Part shown: positions 1 to 10,825 of the stretch, piece by piece | Position numbering within the stretch: the stretch's first letter is position 1 | How the letters are laid out: each line of letters begins with the position of its first letter | Source of the DNA: Prorocentrum cordatum | Taxonomy: Eukaryota > Sar > Dinophyceae > Prorocentrales > Prorocentraceae | Length of the DNA stretch: 64,000 nt | Assembly (NCBI GenBank): GCA_963575745.1 | Contig: CAUYUJ010019915.1 | Location: 490,332 to 554,331 of the forward strand | Direction of reading: 5' to 3' | The notes under the pieces: generated by a model | Seen by the model: only the letters and a program-made list of their open reading frames with translations | Databases searched by the model: none | Told to the model about the DNA's origin: nothing | Position numbers and translations under genes: made by a program

Positions 1-300
1 CGCGGCGCAACCATGCAGACTGGCCCACCGAGGCCGAATGTCGAGCTCCAGGTTGGACACACTCCGTGTGAGTGGTGTGCCGACATTGGTGCGGCGACGC
101 CGTGTGAATTGTCCCTCTGAGGACGGATGGCGGGCTCCGTCTGGAGCACGATCCGCGTGAGGGGTGTGCCCAAATGCGCGAGGCGCCGCCATGCGAACTG
201 GCCCAGCAAGGATGTGTGCGGAGCTCCGTTTGGAGCACGATCCGCGTGAGGGGCGTGCCGGGATGGGCATGCGAAGCGCGTGAGGGGTGTACCGAAGTGG
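1..300. repeat. ~92-bp tandem repeat, about three copies
   Basis: The phrase GGAGCACGATCCGCGTGAGG recurs near 136 and 230, with a diverged version near 53. Each is preceded by a degenerate CCATGCRAACTGGCCCA block. The array enters from outside the window, so its true length is unknown. Confidence 0.65.
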
Positions 301-790
301 GCGGGGGGCGGCATGCGGCCCGCCCTTACGGGAACCAGAGATGAAGCTCCCTGTGGGGGCGCGAAGTGTGCCAGGGAAGTGCCGGAGTGTACATGAGGAC
401 GGGAAGCAGAGGGAGGAGGAGAAGGCAAGGGAGGAGCGGGAGGTGGGAGAGGGTGGTTTGGCTTGGCGCTGCGTGTTCAGAAAGCGGACCCAGCAACACA
501 GGAGGGTTGGGAAGAAGACTCATGCAGAGCACTGGGAGCAAGGAGTCGGGAAATGAGGCTCCAGGCAGCCACGGCCATAGAGCTGACACACGCATGGTAG
601 ATGAAGGACGATGAGAGGGGATGGGTGTGAGATAGCGCAAGGCCCGATCATGCTACTTGCTGCCGCTGCTGTAGCTGCTGCTCCTCCTCGCCGTGTTCGG
701 GCTTCCCCTACCCCCCACAGGTGACCTCCGTCCTGGCCGTCTTTGCGTTCGCTCATGCCGTCGAAGTTCAGGAAGTGAGGCTGGAGCTTT
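301..790. other. No recognisable gene
   Basis: GC- and purine-rich unique sequence. Short open frames on both strands have Arg/Gly/Glu-rich compositions and no family resemblance. I see no feature here. Confidence 0.5.
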
Positions 791-794
791 CCTG

Positions 795-1013
795 GGGAGG
801 AGGAGGAGGAGGAGGAGGAGGAGGAGGAGGAGGAGGAGCAGGATGTGAAGCAGGGGAGCTCGTGCAGTTCTCCCCGGCCGCGAACAGCGAGCACGCCAGG
901 CGAAACGCTGTTGAAAAGCTGCGCCAGCTCAGGAAGGGCTCGTCGACCTCCTCCTCCTCCTCCTCCTCCTTCTCCTCCTCCTCCTCCTCCTCCTCCTCCT
1001 CCTCCTCCTCCTC
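795..1013. repeat. Facing GGA and TCC microsatellites
   Basis: A (GGA)n run at about 795-838 is followed 110 bp later by a (TCC)n run at about 949-1012. As complements in inverted orientation they could pair as a hairpin. Homopurine/homopyrimidine tracts of this kind are the commonest microsatellite in the window. Confidence 0.85.
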
Positions 1014-1229
1014 TCGCTCCTTCTTCGGAGCTGGCCAGCGGCCGCGGCGGAGGTGCGCAGGAGGGGCGGCCAGCCGGACCATGCGTCCGCGGCACTGCGC
1101 CAGCGTTTCCACATCCGGTTGAAGTGTGGTGTGGCCACGTCGGTATTGGGTCAGAGTGAGGGGGCCAAGCGGCCATTCATTGTCCCTGGGTGCGTGGCTT
1201 CAGTGAAAATCCGGGAGTGAGGATTATGC

Positions 1230-1251
1230 TTGTGTTGCGTTGTTGTTGTCA

Positions 1252-1284
<33 letters not shown>

Positions 1285-1425
1285 ATGCTGATGTTTTTGT
1301 TGCTGTTTTTGTTGCCATTGTGGTTGTTGTGGTGGTGTTGTGGTTGTTGTTGTTGTTGTTGTTGTTGTTGGTGTTGTTGTTGTTGGTGGTGGTGTTGTTG
1401 TTGTTGAATGTTGTTGTTGAAGATT
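1230..1425. repeat. GTT / GCTGTT microsatellite
   Basis: A GTTGCT hexamer run (about 1253-1285) grades into an imperfect (GTT)n tract to about 1412. It forms the leading tail of the first copy of the 0.8-kb module that follows. Confidence 0.8.
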
Positions 1426-2152
1426 ATTACTTCTAAAGAATAATTTTTGTTGGGACCCCTGGTGCGCGACCCCCCCGCCGCGCCTAGGCCGCAGCCTCAT
1501 TTTCATCATTTTCGTGAGGAAGTCTCAGGCAAAACGGGTTGGTCCGGATCCGGTTGTGTTGTTACGATCGGTTTTCCCTTGCAAGCAATAAGCTGAAGTG
1601 GACATTTCTTGTTCTAACATAACCAAACTTCAAGAATCCCTTGCAACAAATAAGGTAAAGTGGACATTCGCGCGCGCAAGTAGCGATTTTAACATAAAAA
1701 CATCAAAAAACCAATGGTTTTTCCAAAAACAAAATGTCAAAATTTCATCCCGCGCGCTCTTGCGGATTCGTAGGAAACCCAACACTTTTTAATCATTTCT
1801 GTCAAACGGGCTTTTGCGAGCAACTTTTTCGAACTTCTGCAACAACGGTTGCGCACCTGCCAGGGCCATCATCCCTGTCAAATAATACCATGCGGGACAC
1901 ATTCGTTTTTTCTTCGCGCGCGCACGCCGTCGTCGTCGGCCGCGGGGCCCTGAATAGTAGCCACGGTCGTCCGCATGCCACGAAGTGAAGTGTCCGAACG
2001 TCATAGGGCGGGAAGCTGGGTGTGGGTGGTGGCGAAGAGTCGTTTGGAAATTTGGTAGAGCTTGAACCGGCCCCCCCACAAAGTGGGGGTATTGCCCGCC
2101 TCCTATGAAAACCCTGGCACTGGTGAGAACGGAGTGTCCCCACGTGCTAGTA

Positions 2153-2188
<36 letters not shown>

Positions 2189-3234
2189 GCTGTTGTTGTT
2201 GTTGAACATTATTAATTCTAAAGAATAATTATTGTTGGGACCCCTGGTGCACGGCCCCCCTGCGCCGCCTAGGCCGCAGCTACATTTTCATCATTTTCGT
2301 GAGGAAGCCTCAGGTAATTCGATGTGATCAAGATCCGGTTGTTTTGTTCCCCCCCGCTTTCCCTTGCAAAAAACACTATAAAATGACATTTCTTGTTCTA
2401 ATATAATCAAATTTCAAGAATCCCTTGCAAAAAATAAGGTAAAGTGGACATTCGCGCGCGCAAGACGAAATCCTTCCAAAAGCTTAGTGTTCGGAGCGAT
2501 TTTAACATAAAAACATCAAAAAACCAATGGTTTTTCAACAAAAAAATGTCAAAATCTCATCCCGCGCGCTCTTGCGGATTCGTAGGAAACCCAACACTTT
2601 TTAAACATTTCTGTCAAACGGGCTTTTGCGAGCAACTTTTTCGAACTTCTGCGACAACGGTTGCGCACCTGCCAGGGCCATCATCCCTGTCAAATAATAC
2701 CATGCGGGACACATTCGTTTTTTCTTCGCGCGCGCACGCCGAAATCTCCAAAAACCATTGGGCTTCTTAACTCACGTCCGCCTAACCATCGGGACAACCA
2801 TATCCTCTCTCTCTTGTGTATTCCCACATCCCTCAGGAATTTGCCCTAAAGATGTGATCAACTATCTTGTGAGTACGTATCATGTGTATCATGTGTATCA
2901 TGTACCATATGCATCATATGCAACAGATGTTCTGTGGAAGGCTTAACAACTTCTGTGGGTTAACAAGGCTTAACAACTTCTGTGGGTGTACGAACGTAGG
3001 CTTAACAACTTCTGTGGGTGTGTACTCCACGCCAGTGTAGTAGCCACGGTCGTCCGCAGGCCACGAAGTGAAGTGTCCGAACGTCATAGGGCGGGAAGCT
3101 GGGTGTGGGTGGTGGCGAAGAGTCGTGTGGATATTTGGTAGAGCTTGCACTGCCCCCCCACAAAGTGGGGGTATTGGCTGGCGTCGCATGAAAACCCTGG
3201 CACTGGTGAGAACACTGAGCGTTCGGGTAAAGTG

Positions 3235-3276
<42 letters not shown>

Positions 3277-3380
3277 GAATGTTCATTATCAAGCAATCAT
3301 TATTGTTGGACCCCTTCAAGGCGCCCTGGCGCTCTCGCCGAGGCGCCGGCTACATTTTCATTGACAATGAGGCTTACGCT
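1420..3380. repeat. Three-copy ~0.8-kb module with GTT tails
   Basis: Copy 1 spans about 1420-2150, copy 2 about 2205-3235, and copy 3 is a fragment at 3278-3380. Shared landmarks are ATTCTAAAGAATAAT after each GTT run, CATTTTCATCATTTTCGTGA, a block from AAGTGGACATT to GGGACACATTCG (1648-1906 and 2442-2713), and GTGTCCGAACGTCATAGGGC (1991 and 3075). Each copy ends with a small C5ACAAAGTG5 hairpin before the GTT tract. Copy 2 carries about 290 bp of unrelated sequence (2745-3030). Local AT content is higher than in the flanks. I see no protein. Confidence 0.8.
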
Positions 3381-3415
3381 CGAGCGGTATGGGGGACCGC
3401 CAAAGCCAGCCCCCC

Positions 3416-3461
<46 letters not shown>
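3236..3461. repeat. Facing GTT and CAA microsatellites
   Basis: (GTT)n at about 3236-3277 and (CAA)n at about 3416-3461 are exact complements separated by about 140 bp. They could form a long simple-repeat hairpin. Confidence 0.85.
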
Positions 3462-3462
<1 letters not shown>

Positions 3463-3790
3463 CGCTCCCGCTCGAGACTTCTTCCTTTTTTCACTCAGGG
3501 CTGGTGTTCTTGCTCGCCGCCGAAAGCCGCCGTCCTAACAACACCAGCGCTCCCGCTCGAGACCTCCTCCCGTTTTACCTTGGACTGGCGCGCTAGTCTT
3601 TCTCTCATCGGCGCCGCCCCCAGCAAAGACAACGCTCCCGCTCGAGACGTCCTCCCTTTTTTACTCAAGGCGGTGCTCGTCCTCGCCGCCGAAAACCGCC
3701 GCCCCGACAGCGCTCCTGCCCGAGACTTCCTTCCGCTTTACGCTGGACTGGCGCCCAACTCCTTCTGAATTGGCGCCGGTCCCAGCAAGA
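3462..3790. repeat. ~80-bp tandem repeat
   Basis: CGCTCCCGCTCGAGAC or close variants recur near 3462, 3549, 3628 and 3708 (spacing 79-87 bp). They alternate with CTCGCCGCCGAAARCCGCC and GGACTGGCGC blocks, so the higher-order unit is about 165 bp. Confidence 0.75.
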
Positions 3791-4930
3791 ACAACGCGGC
3801 GATCGCCATCGGTCCCGACATCGCGACCAGAGAATCGGGGCAAGCGACTGCCTAGAGTCCGCCAATGGGGGATCAGGCGTCAGAGCTCCTGATCCGCGCC
3901 CTCTTGACCACTCCTCGTGCTGATCCTCCTCTGTCGTTCGCTTCCTCTCGCTCAACGGTGCATGTATAAGAGAAGGCAGAGGACTAGTAGGACGCCACGC
4001 GGTGAGTATGACAGCGATATGGTATACGAGAAGGGGCAGGGCAAGAGTAGGAACACCACGAGCAGCAAGAGAGACGAACTACGCACGGGCAAAATGGCAA
4101 CACATATGTCGAAATAAGGGGTGCCGACGGACCAAAGTAGCGACGTGGGGACCGTCCTCCCATTCCACCGCCCTGATGCGATCTCCCCGCCCCCCGAGGT
4201 CTATAGTTTGCGTATTCATGCTTCTCCTGTGTGTGCTTTTCTTACCCGCTAGCCCCGCGCCCTCGTCACAATTTGGCGTCGCCGTCCTTGCTGAGACCTT
4301 CCCCGCTGAGTTCTGCCCCCCCCCTGGTGTCGATGATGAGTCATAACATGCACGCTTATCCCCGTCATCCTTCCTCTCCCCCTCACCTTGACTCACCCAT
4401 GCCCTCAGCATACCCTGCCGTCCTTTGTCTTGCACGTTTGCCCTCCTCCTCCTTCGTGTCAAGCGCCTCCCATCTCTTGTTCGGTTCCCATTATCCAGCG
4501 TCTCTCGCTGTTCACCCTGTGGCTCCTCAGCCCTTCATTTTCCTCTCCTCGCCCTCCATGTCCGATGCCTCCTGCTCACCCGTCTCGCGTTTGAACCAGG
4601 CCTCATCCTCCTCACCCTCCTTGCACATCGCCTGCGATGTAATTGTTGCACAATCGTGATAGCGGAACGCAGGAGCACTGCTCTTGGCCAAGGCAGTTCT
4701 TGCGGTCCAAATGTTGATACCTTGGTTCAAACAGGACCGTTGCAAACCAGACCCCAGGGCCGACATTGATGCATGATTCGTTGCATCGCGTTCCACGGTT
4801 CGAAGCACGCGCGCAAGTAGCCTCCACCACGCCGACGGGTGCCTCAAAACATGATAATGTGATCTGCGCCTGGACCCCATAAAGCCTGGGGGGGGTCCAG
4901 CGACCGATGATGTAAGGGGGAAGGGGGACA
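3791..4930. other. No recognisable gene
   Basis: Unique sequence with pyrimidine-rich stretches (4350-4620). Overlapping open frames of 60-200 codons occur on both strands, but all have low-complexity composition and none resembles a known family. Confidence 0.45.
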
Positions 4931-4934
4931 GGAG

Positions 4935-5400
4935 TACGACGGAGGAGGAGGAGGAGGAGGAGGAGGAGGAAGGAGGAGGAGGAGGTGGAGGAAGGAGATG
5001 AGGAGGGGGGGAGCACCTGCGGCAGGGGCTGGAGCATGAGAAATTTGTCCGGGTGGGAGCTGGAGCGGGCAGCGTTGATCTTCCAACGCCGCGAGGGCCG
5101 AGTTGTCCGCGACGGCCAGGGCGAACGCCACACACGCGAAGAAGAAGCGGACAGCGCGGAAGGGCGCCTGCGACTGCTTGCCATGGGCAGGGGTCGCGCC
5201 TTCTCGGCAGAGCTTCTATGTGCCATGCCTGGTCTGCGCGGTCATTGATTGGACATCTCCTCTGCCGCCTCCTCCTCCTCCTCCCTCCTCCTCCTCCTCC
5301 TTCTTCTTCTCCTCCTCCTCCTCCTCCTCCTCCTCCTCCTCCTCCTCCTCCCCCTCCTTCTCCTCCTCCTCCTCCTCGTCCTCCTCCTCCTTTTTGTCTT
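4935..5400. repeat. GGA then TCC microsatellites
   Basis: (GGA)n at about 4936-4990 and imperfect (TCC)n at about 5268-5395 face each other about 280 bp apart. This repeats the inverted purine/pyrimidine pairing seen at 795-1013. The long Ser, Leu, Pro and Arg frames read through it are repeat artefacts. Confidence 0.85.
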
Positions 5401-6287
5401 CATGTTTGTCCTCCTGTTGCTGCTCCAGCTCCAGCTGATGCCGATGTTGCTGCTAGTGCTGGTCCTGCTCTCGCTGTTGGCGCTGCTGCTGCTTGCCCGA
5501 CTTGCCCTCATCCTCCACGCCAATTCCGCCGCCCTCCTCTTCCGATTGCGTTTTCTGTTTCTTTTCTCCTCCACCTCTTCATCCACGCGACCGCGGAAGC
5601 CCCTTGGCGCCCAGTGGACCCGCTTCGAGGCCCGTGCGGAGCTCATGTGGGACGGTCGTGTGTTGTCTCGGGGCGGCTTTGACCTTCCAGAGAAAGCACA
5701 GTGGAGACCCATGTCAAGAAACACCCTGCTTGCCTCCAGGGTGCCCTGGGTTTCTTGGGCTTCGATGGTTCTGCTATGGAAAGCGTGACGTTCCCACACC
5801 AAACATCGATGGACGTCCTTGGGTCTTGAGGTGAATTTCTTGTGGAAGGTTGGCTACTACTGTAGCAGAATGGCAGGGCTTCGGCGGCGCAGAATTCAGG
5901 TCGGGGTCGATGCGACGGGGCTTCTGACTGCGGTCAGGCACTTCGGCTCAGCGTGTCATACTCCTGGCTCTGGCACGCCACGCCTTGTCGCGACACGCTA
6001 ACCACGTCCCAGCCCCCAAGCGTCAGCGTCCCGAGCCTTGCCCAGCCCCCTGCCCCGCGGAGCGGAGCGATTTGCCATCTGCTCGCGGGTCATGGCGTGT
6101 CGCCAGGGCCGCCGCCACGACGCGCAACGCAGCAGCTTCCCGCCGTGCTGCTCCTCCAGAAGCGACAGGGCGGGAGAGGGGAAGGCCCGACGAACCACCA
6201 GCCTCCGCGTCCACGGCCTCGCAGGCCGACTCCCTGGGCCGCGGCCCCACGGATGTGCTTTCGCGGATGCCCCGCCCAGAGCGAACC
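5400..6287. other. No recognisable gene
   Basis: Several 60-190-codon frames cross this interval on both strands. They largely prolong the TCC-repeat frames, and no motif was recognised. Confidence 0.4.
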
Positions 6288-6292
6288 CATGA

Positions 6293-6473
6293 CTGGGTAG
6301 TCGAAGGCCAGACTGTCAGATTGGATTGGGCCCCAAGGGCCAATCTGGCAGGGCCAAATTGGATGATTTGGGTTATTCGCCAGACTGGATTCGCGTTGGC
6401 TCCCTCGCCAGATTGCCCCCGTTTGCCAGATTGGGCCTGCCAGATTGGCGCCAGATTGGCTTCGACTACCCAG
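6293..6473. mobile_element. 181-bp MITE with 14-bp TIRs and 5-bp TSD
   Basis: The ends are exact inverted repeats, CTGGGTAGTCGAAG at 6293-6306 and its complement at 6460-6473. The 5-bp sequence CATGA flanks the element directly on both sides (6288-6292 and 6474-6478) as a target-site duplication. The interior is built of CCAGATTGG/CCAATCTGG nonamers in both orientations. There is no coding capacity, so a non-autonomous DNA transposon moved in trans is the natural reading. Confidence 0.85.
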
Positions 6474-6499
6474 CATGAGATCCCATAGAAACGAGGTTC

Positions 6500-6625
6500 C
6501 GAGCGAAAATAGAGCGGCTGGTTTTTGGCCGTTTTCGGGATGAGGAAGCGGACCTAGAGAAGCGGTCCAGACCTTGGGAGTTCCACACGTCGGTATAATT
6601 GAAGCGCCAGACGTCGCGGACCGCG
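6500..6625. repeat. Dispersed repeat, copy A
   Basis: Shares GCGGCYGGTTTTTGG, CGTTTTCGG, CCTAGRGAAG and ATTGRAGCGCCRGA in the same order with 9869-10026. The two are diverged copies of one interspersed element, about 3.4 kb apart. Confidence 0.55.
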
Positions 6626-6734
6626 AAGTCAGTTATGTTTTCACGACCCAGTCCCAGGGCCCCGTTTTTCATTCTGCGTTGTTTTTGACGCTCCCCGGGC
6701 TCAGATAAAGGTCCCTGTAGGCCGAACGCGACTT

Positions 6735-6910
6735 TTGGCGGCGCGCTCGGGGGGAAGAGAGAAGGGGCGGGCTTTCCCAGATGGCTCAGAAGTCCCCCGG
6801 TCTTCTTGGAAAGGTTCTCAGAAGGCGCCAGGGATTCTGAGAAGTCCCGCCGCCTTCTGAGAAGGCCTTTTCCTTCTCACTTCCCCCCCCCCCTCGCTCG
6901 CCGCCGAAGA
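6735..6910. mobile_element. GGCGGCG-ended inverted-repeat element, copy 1
   Basis: The left end GGCGGCGCGCTCGGGGGGAA and the right end (TTCCC...CTCGCCGCC) are inverted and imperfect. The inside holds repeated CTTCTGAGAAG-type palindromes. The same architecture recurs at 53145-53344 and 56960-57290, so this is a non-autonomous family. Confidence 0.6.
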
Positions 6911-8165
6911 ATCCAGCGCTTGCAGCTGGGCTCGGCCCGAGGGGCGCCCGCCGAGGTGGTGCCCTTGCAGTGGTGGTGCCGGAGCGGGCAACCCGCGGCC
7001 CCTCGGCGCTGTGGGACCCTTCTGTTCTGGAGGAGCGGCAGGGCAATCACGGCGACGCACACTTCGTGTCGACTGGCGGTGACCCCGCCGCCGGCGTTCG
7101 GGGCTCAAGAGAATGCAAGCGGGGGTCAGTCGGAGCGCCAGATCTTGCAGGATTTTGCAGAGCCATGGTGGAATTGACCCGGGTTTGGGTGCAGGGTCTT
7201 AAGGAGCTCGCAGGATCCTGCAAGGCCTGACTGACCCGTGTCTGGATTGACCCGGGTCAGTAGATCCCCGAGGCGTTCAATGTTGCACGCCGGTTGCAAC
7301 CCATAACCAATAGATGTTAAACGGTGTGACGTTTTGGCAGCGTCCGAGCGTTCAAGGTTGAGCGATCCCCGGGGTCAGGGTCAGGAACGAACCGCAGGGT
7401 CAGGAACCGACGCAGAAAACCAACGCCGAATGGCAACGAAGATTGACTGTACTGTACAGTTGTAGTGTTCAGCGGGTCTTTCTCGATGTCGGCCTTCGGG
7501 GGGCTGGCTATCGGGCCCCAGGACTATCAAATGTGGATCCAGGACGAAACCCTACCCGTGGGGAAGCGGTCGGTGTCGCTGTCGTCGTCGTCGTTGTCGG
7601 CGGCGGCGGCGGCTGGTGTCCGGGGCCTGCGCCTCGCAGCCGCACACCCCCATTGGTCTGACCACCCTGGCCGAGTGCCCCGAGGCATTCGGCCAGTCAG
7701 TCAGTTTTCGAAGCGCCGCCGGGGACGAGGAGAGCATGATCGAAGAAGAAAACAAACGGCAGAAACAACTTTTGGGGATCCGCGCTGGGACCCCCTGTCA
7801 CCGCCTCCGGCGCCGCCCCTGGCTCGCTTCGTGCGTGGATCTCAGGTTTCCGCTGGAAGTTTGTGTTTATTATGCTTTCTGTGTTCCTCTACCCGAGTTC
7901 ACGAGGCTGCAAGTGGCAGTGTGACAGCAGAGTCAGACTTCGCCGAGGAGCTTCCGTTACCGACCAGCAGAAGGTGGTAGTGGCTGTGAAATCGTGCGCA
8001 TATGTTCAAACGCCTTTCGGAAGAAAGGGCGTTGTATACAAATGAAAACAGACTCAATACATTACGCCAAGGCAGACCATGTGTTGTGAAAGTGAACGCG
8101 GGTTTATCCAATGCATCAGCGAATTGATGGCTGCAAGTTTCCATAAACGGGAGTCTTTTCATTGT
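6911..8165. other. No recognisable gene; one unassigned open frame
   Basis: The + strand frame at 7465-7980 (171 codons) begins MFSGSFSMSAFGGLAIGPQD. It then passes a TCG microsatellite into Arg/Pro-rich sequence with no domain I recognise. GGGTCAGG-type phrases recur at 7250-7400. Coding status is unproven. Confidence 0.35.
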
Positions 8166-8168
8166 TTA

Positions 8169-8212
8169 CAGCTTATCCTCGAAGGGTTGCCCTTCTTGCT
8201 GGCTGTGCTTGT
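8169..8212 (+). repeat. Direct repeat, left copy
   Basis: CAGCTTRTCMTCGAAGGG followed by TTGCCCYTSTTGCTGGCTG is repeated in the same orientation at 9638-9690. The pair brackets the 8525-9425 fold-back and its minisatellite. Confidence 0.6.
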
Positions 8213-8524
8213 CGGGGAAGCGATGGGGGGGGGGGGACCGGCTCAGGGGGGGACGCTCTGACCCCGCATCGCCCAGTCCTCGCCGACAGGGGCCCGATAG
8301 CCCGCCCGGCCCAGGACCATCGGCGGATTCGCTATCGCAGGCCTACCGCCGAGCTACCGGCGGCGATGTACCTCCAATTCCTGGTCGGGCCCCTTGCTGC
8401 CCAATGCTGAGGATCGAGGACTGCGGAATACAGGGGACCTGAGGGCACTTCAACTCGTGCCTCGCGGCACTGTGGGCGACCAGGACTTACATACAGGAAA
8501 GAGCGTGTTCTACCGCTGCTGGTG

Positions 8525-9425
8525 GAAAACCGGGGGGGGTCACTACCGGTTCGACCCCCCCCCCTCTGGAAAACCGGGGGGGGTCACTACCGGTTCGAAC
8601 CCCTCCCCCCCCCTCCCCAGTCCATCATGAAAAGGGGGGGGGTCACTACCGGTTCGAACCCCCCCCCCCTCGAAAACCAAGGGGGGGTCACTACCGGTTC
8701 GAACCCCCCCCTCCCCCCCCTCGAAAACTGGGGGGGGTGCGGACAGTGGTGGGGACGGTGGTGGTGGGGACAGTGGTGAGGGGACAGCGGGGCAGTGGTG
8801 GGGATAGTGGGACAGTGGTGGGGACGGGAGTGGTGGGGAAAGTGGTGAGGACAATGGTGGGAACAGTGGGGACAGTGGGACAGTGGTGGGGACGGTGGTG
8901 GTGGGGACAGTGGTGCGGGGACAGTGGGAATGTAGTGTGGGACAGTGGAGGGTACAGTGGTAATGGGGACAGTGGTGAAGGCGGTGGCGAGGACAGCGGT
9001 GGGACAATGGGACAGAGGTACAGTGGGGACAGTGGTGGGAACAGTGGGGACAGCGGAGGAGTCAGTGGGACAATGGGGACAGTGGGGATAGTCGGGCAGT
9101 GGTTGGGGCCGTGGGGAAGGTGGGGAGAGTGGAACCGTGGTGGGAACATTGGTGGGGACAGTGCGACAGTGGTGCGGGCATTGGTGGGGACAGTAGGGAC
9201 GGTGGTGGAACCAGTGGGGACAGTGGTGGTGAGGACAGTGGTGCTGGGAACAACAGTGGGGGATGTGGTGCTGACGGTGGTATGTACCTGGAGTGTCGTT
9301 TGCTGGCGGTGAGGGGGGGGGGAGGGGTTCGAACCGGTAGTGACCCCCCTCCGGTTTCGGTTTTCGAGGGGGGGGGGTCGAACAGGTAGTGACCCCCCCC
9401 GGTTTTCGAGGGGGAGGGGGGGGGG
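8525..9425. mobile_element. Large fold-back around a minisatellite
   Basis: The left arm holds four copies of TCACTACCGGTTCGAAC embedded in G/C runs (starting 8540, 8584, 8643 and 8688). The right arm holds two complementary copies (9327-9343 and 9378-9392). Weak pairing continues outward around GCGGTRGAWCACGCTCT (about 8500-8520 and 9572-9590). Between the arms is the GGGGACAGTGG minisatellite. No transposase is present. Confidence 0.65.
8740..9285 (+). repeat. GGGGACAGTGGTG-type minisatellite
   Basis: A degenerate 12-15-bp unit, consensus near GGGGACAGTGGTG, is repeated about 40 times. The + strand is strongly G-rich with frequent G3-4 runs, so it could form G-quadruplexes. Confidence 0.9.
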
Positions 9426-9565
9426 GCGGTTAGGGGGAGGGGGGGGGGTTTGCCGGGGGAGGGGAAGGGGGGGGGTCCAGCAGGGGGGGAGGGGGGATTT
9501 TCGGAGGGGGGTGGGGGGGGACCCCCGGGTTCCAGAGGAAGAAGGGGGGGAGGGGAATCTTCCAC
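9426..9565 (+). repeat. G-rich low-complexity tract
   Basis: Nearly uninterrupted G-runs of 4-9 bases, continuing the right arm of the fold-back. No gene. Confidence 0.8.
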
Positions 9566-9637
9566 AGTAAAGTGGCGGTGGATCACGCTCTCTCACATAC
9601 AGCGATCACTGAAATAATCCCACGGGGTCAGGCAGTC

Positions 9638-9690
9638 GCACTCAGCTTGTCATCGAAGGGTTGCCCCTGTTGCTGGCTGCTCTTGGGGGC
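9638..9690 (+). repeat. Direct repeat, right copy
   Basis: Partner of 8169-8212 in the same orientation. The sequence continues into an open frame (9661-10029) that I do not recognise. Confidence 0.55.
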
Positions 9691-9868
9691 GCCCGCCCGC
9701 GCTCGCAGGTCTACTACGACCGCCTTGCGGCGTGCGGCCGCGCTCAAGAGCTGTACTTCCTCAGCAAGTTCGGCTTCTCCGCTGCCTATGCCGCCACCGA
9801 GCCCATCTCAGGCCGCCCTCCCTCCAGTCGGGGGAGTCGTGCCCAGAGATCCGTGGCTCCGAAAAAAT

Positions 9869-10026
9869 TGGGGCGGCCGGTTTTTGGACCGTTTTCGGCC
9901 TCCAGGGGCCCTCAACAGGCCCCGGGACCGTCAGACAACGACTCAGAACGAAAAATTTGTCCTAGGGAAGTTGTCCAAATCTCTGGAGATATTTGCAGCA
10001 ACAAATTGGAGCGCCGGATATCGTGG
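9869..10026. repeat. Dispersed repeat, copy B
   Basis: Second copy of the element at 6500-6625, with the same ordered blocks including GGTTTTTGGACCGTTTTCGG. Confidence 0.55.
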
Positions 10027-10277
10027 TAAGGCTCGAGTTCGCCAGGGCCCGAGATTGCAGATTATGCCTGATGAGTGTGGACTGGCTTTCGGCTAGGGAA
10101 AGCGCAAGACTCGAGTTTGCGGCCCCGCGGCAACTTGTATGTGCACGAGAGGAAATAGAAAGACGCAGAGCATCGGACAGGAAGAAAAGCCCCCCAGGGC
10201 ACAGAGGAGTGCATCGTGGCAATGATGTCCCAGGACCTCCCACGCATCAAACTCTCTCATCCTGCTCTGCCCGACCC

Positions 10278-10400
10278 TCCCGAACGAGTAGGTGGTGCCC
10301 CCTGGCGCGCTCTGCGCGCCAGTGAGAGAGGTTCCGCGCAGATCCAAAAAATCCGCGTGGAGCACCAAACGTGTATGTTTATGCCGTTTGTTCCTCTTCT
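10278..10400. mobile_element. GCGCTCCGCGCGG hairpin family, half copy
   Basis: Corresponds to the loop and right arm of the complete hairpin at 14934-15073: CTGGCGCGCTCTGCGCGCCAG, then a CCGCGCAGATCC block, CCGCGTGGAGCACCAAAC and the terminal GTGTATGTTTATGCCGTT. The left arm is missing. Confidence 0.6.
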
Positions 10401-10724
10401 ACCCCCCTTTGCTGCTGCATATCGTCGGACGGCATCGCCCCCGAGCCCCGTGCAGGGTTCTTGCGGCAACCGCTACGCGGCAGTTGGCTTTGACGCCGCC
10501 TTACGTGCGGTGATTACACCATGTGGTGAGTCAGTCGATTGGGATTTGGGGTCACCGCAAGGTTTTGGGACTCGGGTCGTTCTCCACGGACGTCTCGGGC
10601 GATTGGGGCATCCAGGATCCCAAAGCCGTGTGGTAACGGATCGTGCCGTGGTGTCTTTGGACATTTCGAAGTCATACACGGATGTCATTTACTCTCGAAG
10701 AACAAAAAAGGCATAAGCATAATT

Positions 10725-10745
10725 CCAGAACCATTTTGGCTCAAG
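10725..10745 (+). other. Spliced-leader relict (DinoSL scar)
   Basis: CCATTTTGGCTCAAG at 10731-10745 is identical to the last 15 nt of the 22-nt dinoflagellate spliced leader. The six bases before it keep only partial identity. Because DinoSL is added to mRNAs by trans-splicing, its presence in DNA marks a reverse-transcribed, re-integrated mRNA. A reading frame starts 80 bp downstream. Confidence 0.8.
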
Positions 10746-10825
10746 CTTCCACGACTGGACGCAGGTCTTGAAGCAGGCGCGAGCACCCCTCCTGGCTCTG
10801 CAAACCAGCCCCCCGCGCCGACACG

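Noticed and set aside
4690-4800. CTTGGTTCAAACAGG as a spliced-leader relict
   Set aside because: Only TTGGTTCAA resembles the leader; the CCATTTT part and the conserved AAG end are absent. Similarly rejected: CAGGCTCAAGATG at 19532 and TTTGGCTCAGAG at 23996.
8540-8704. GGTTCGAAC as tRNA T-loop / pol III B box
   Set aside because: It occurs as part of a repeated palindromic unit, with no A box, acceptor stem or anticodon arm around any copy.
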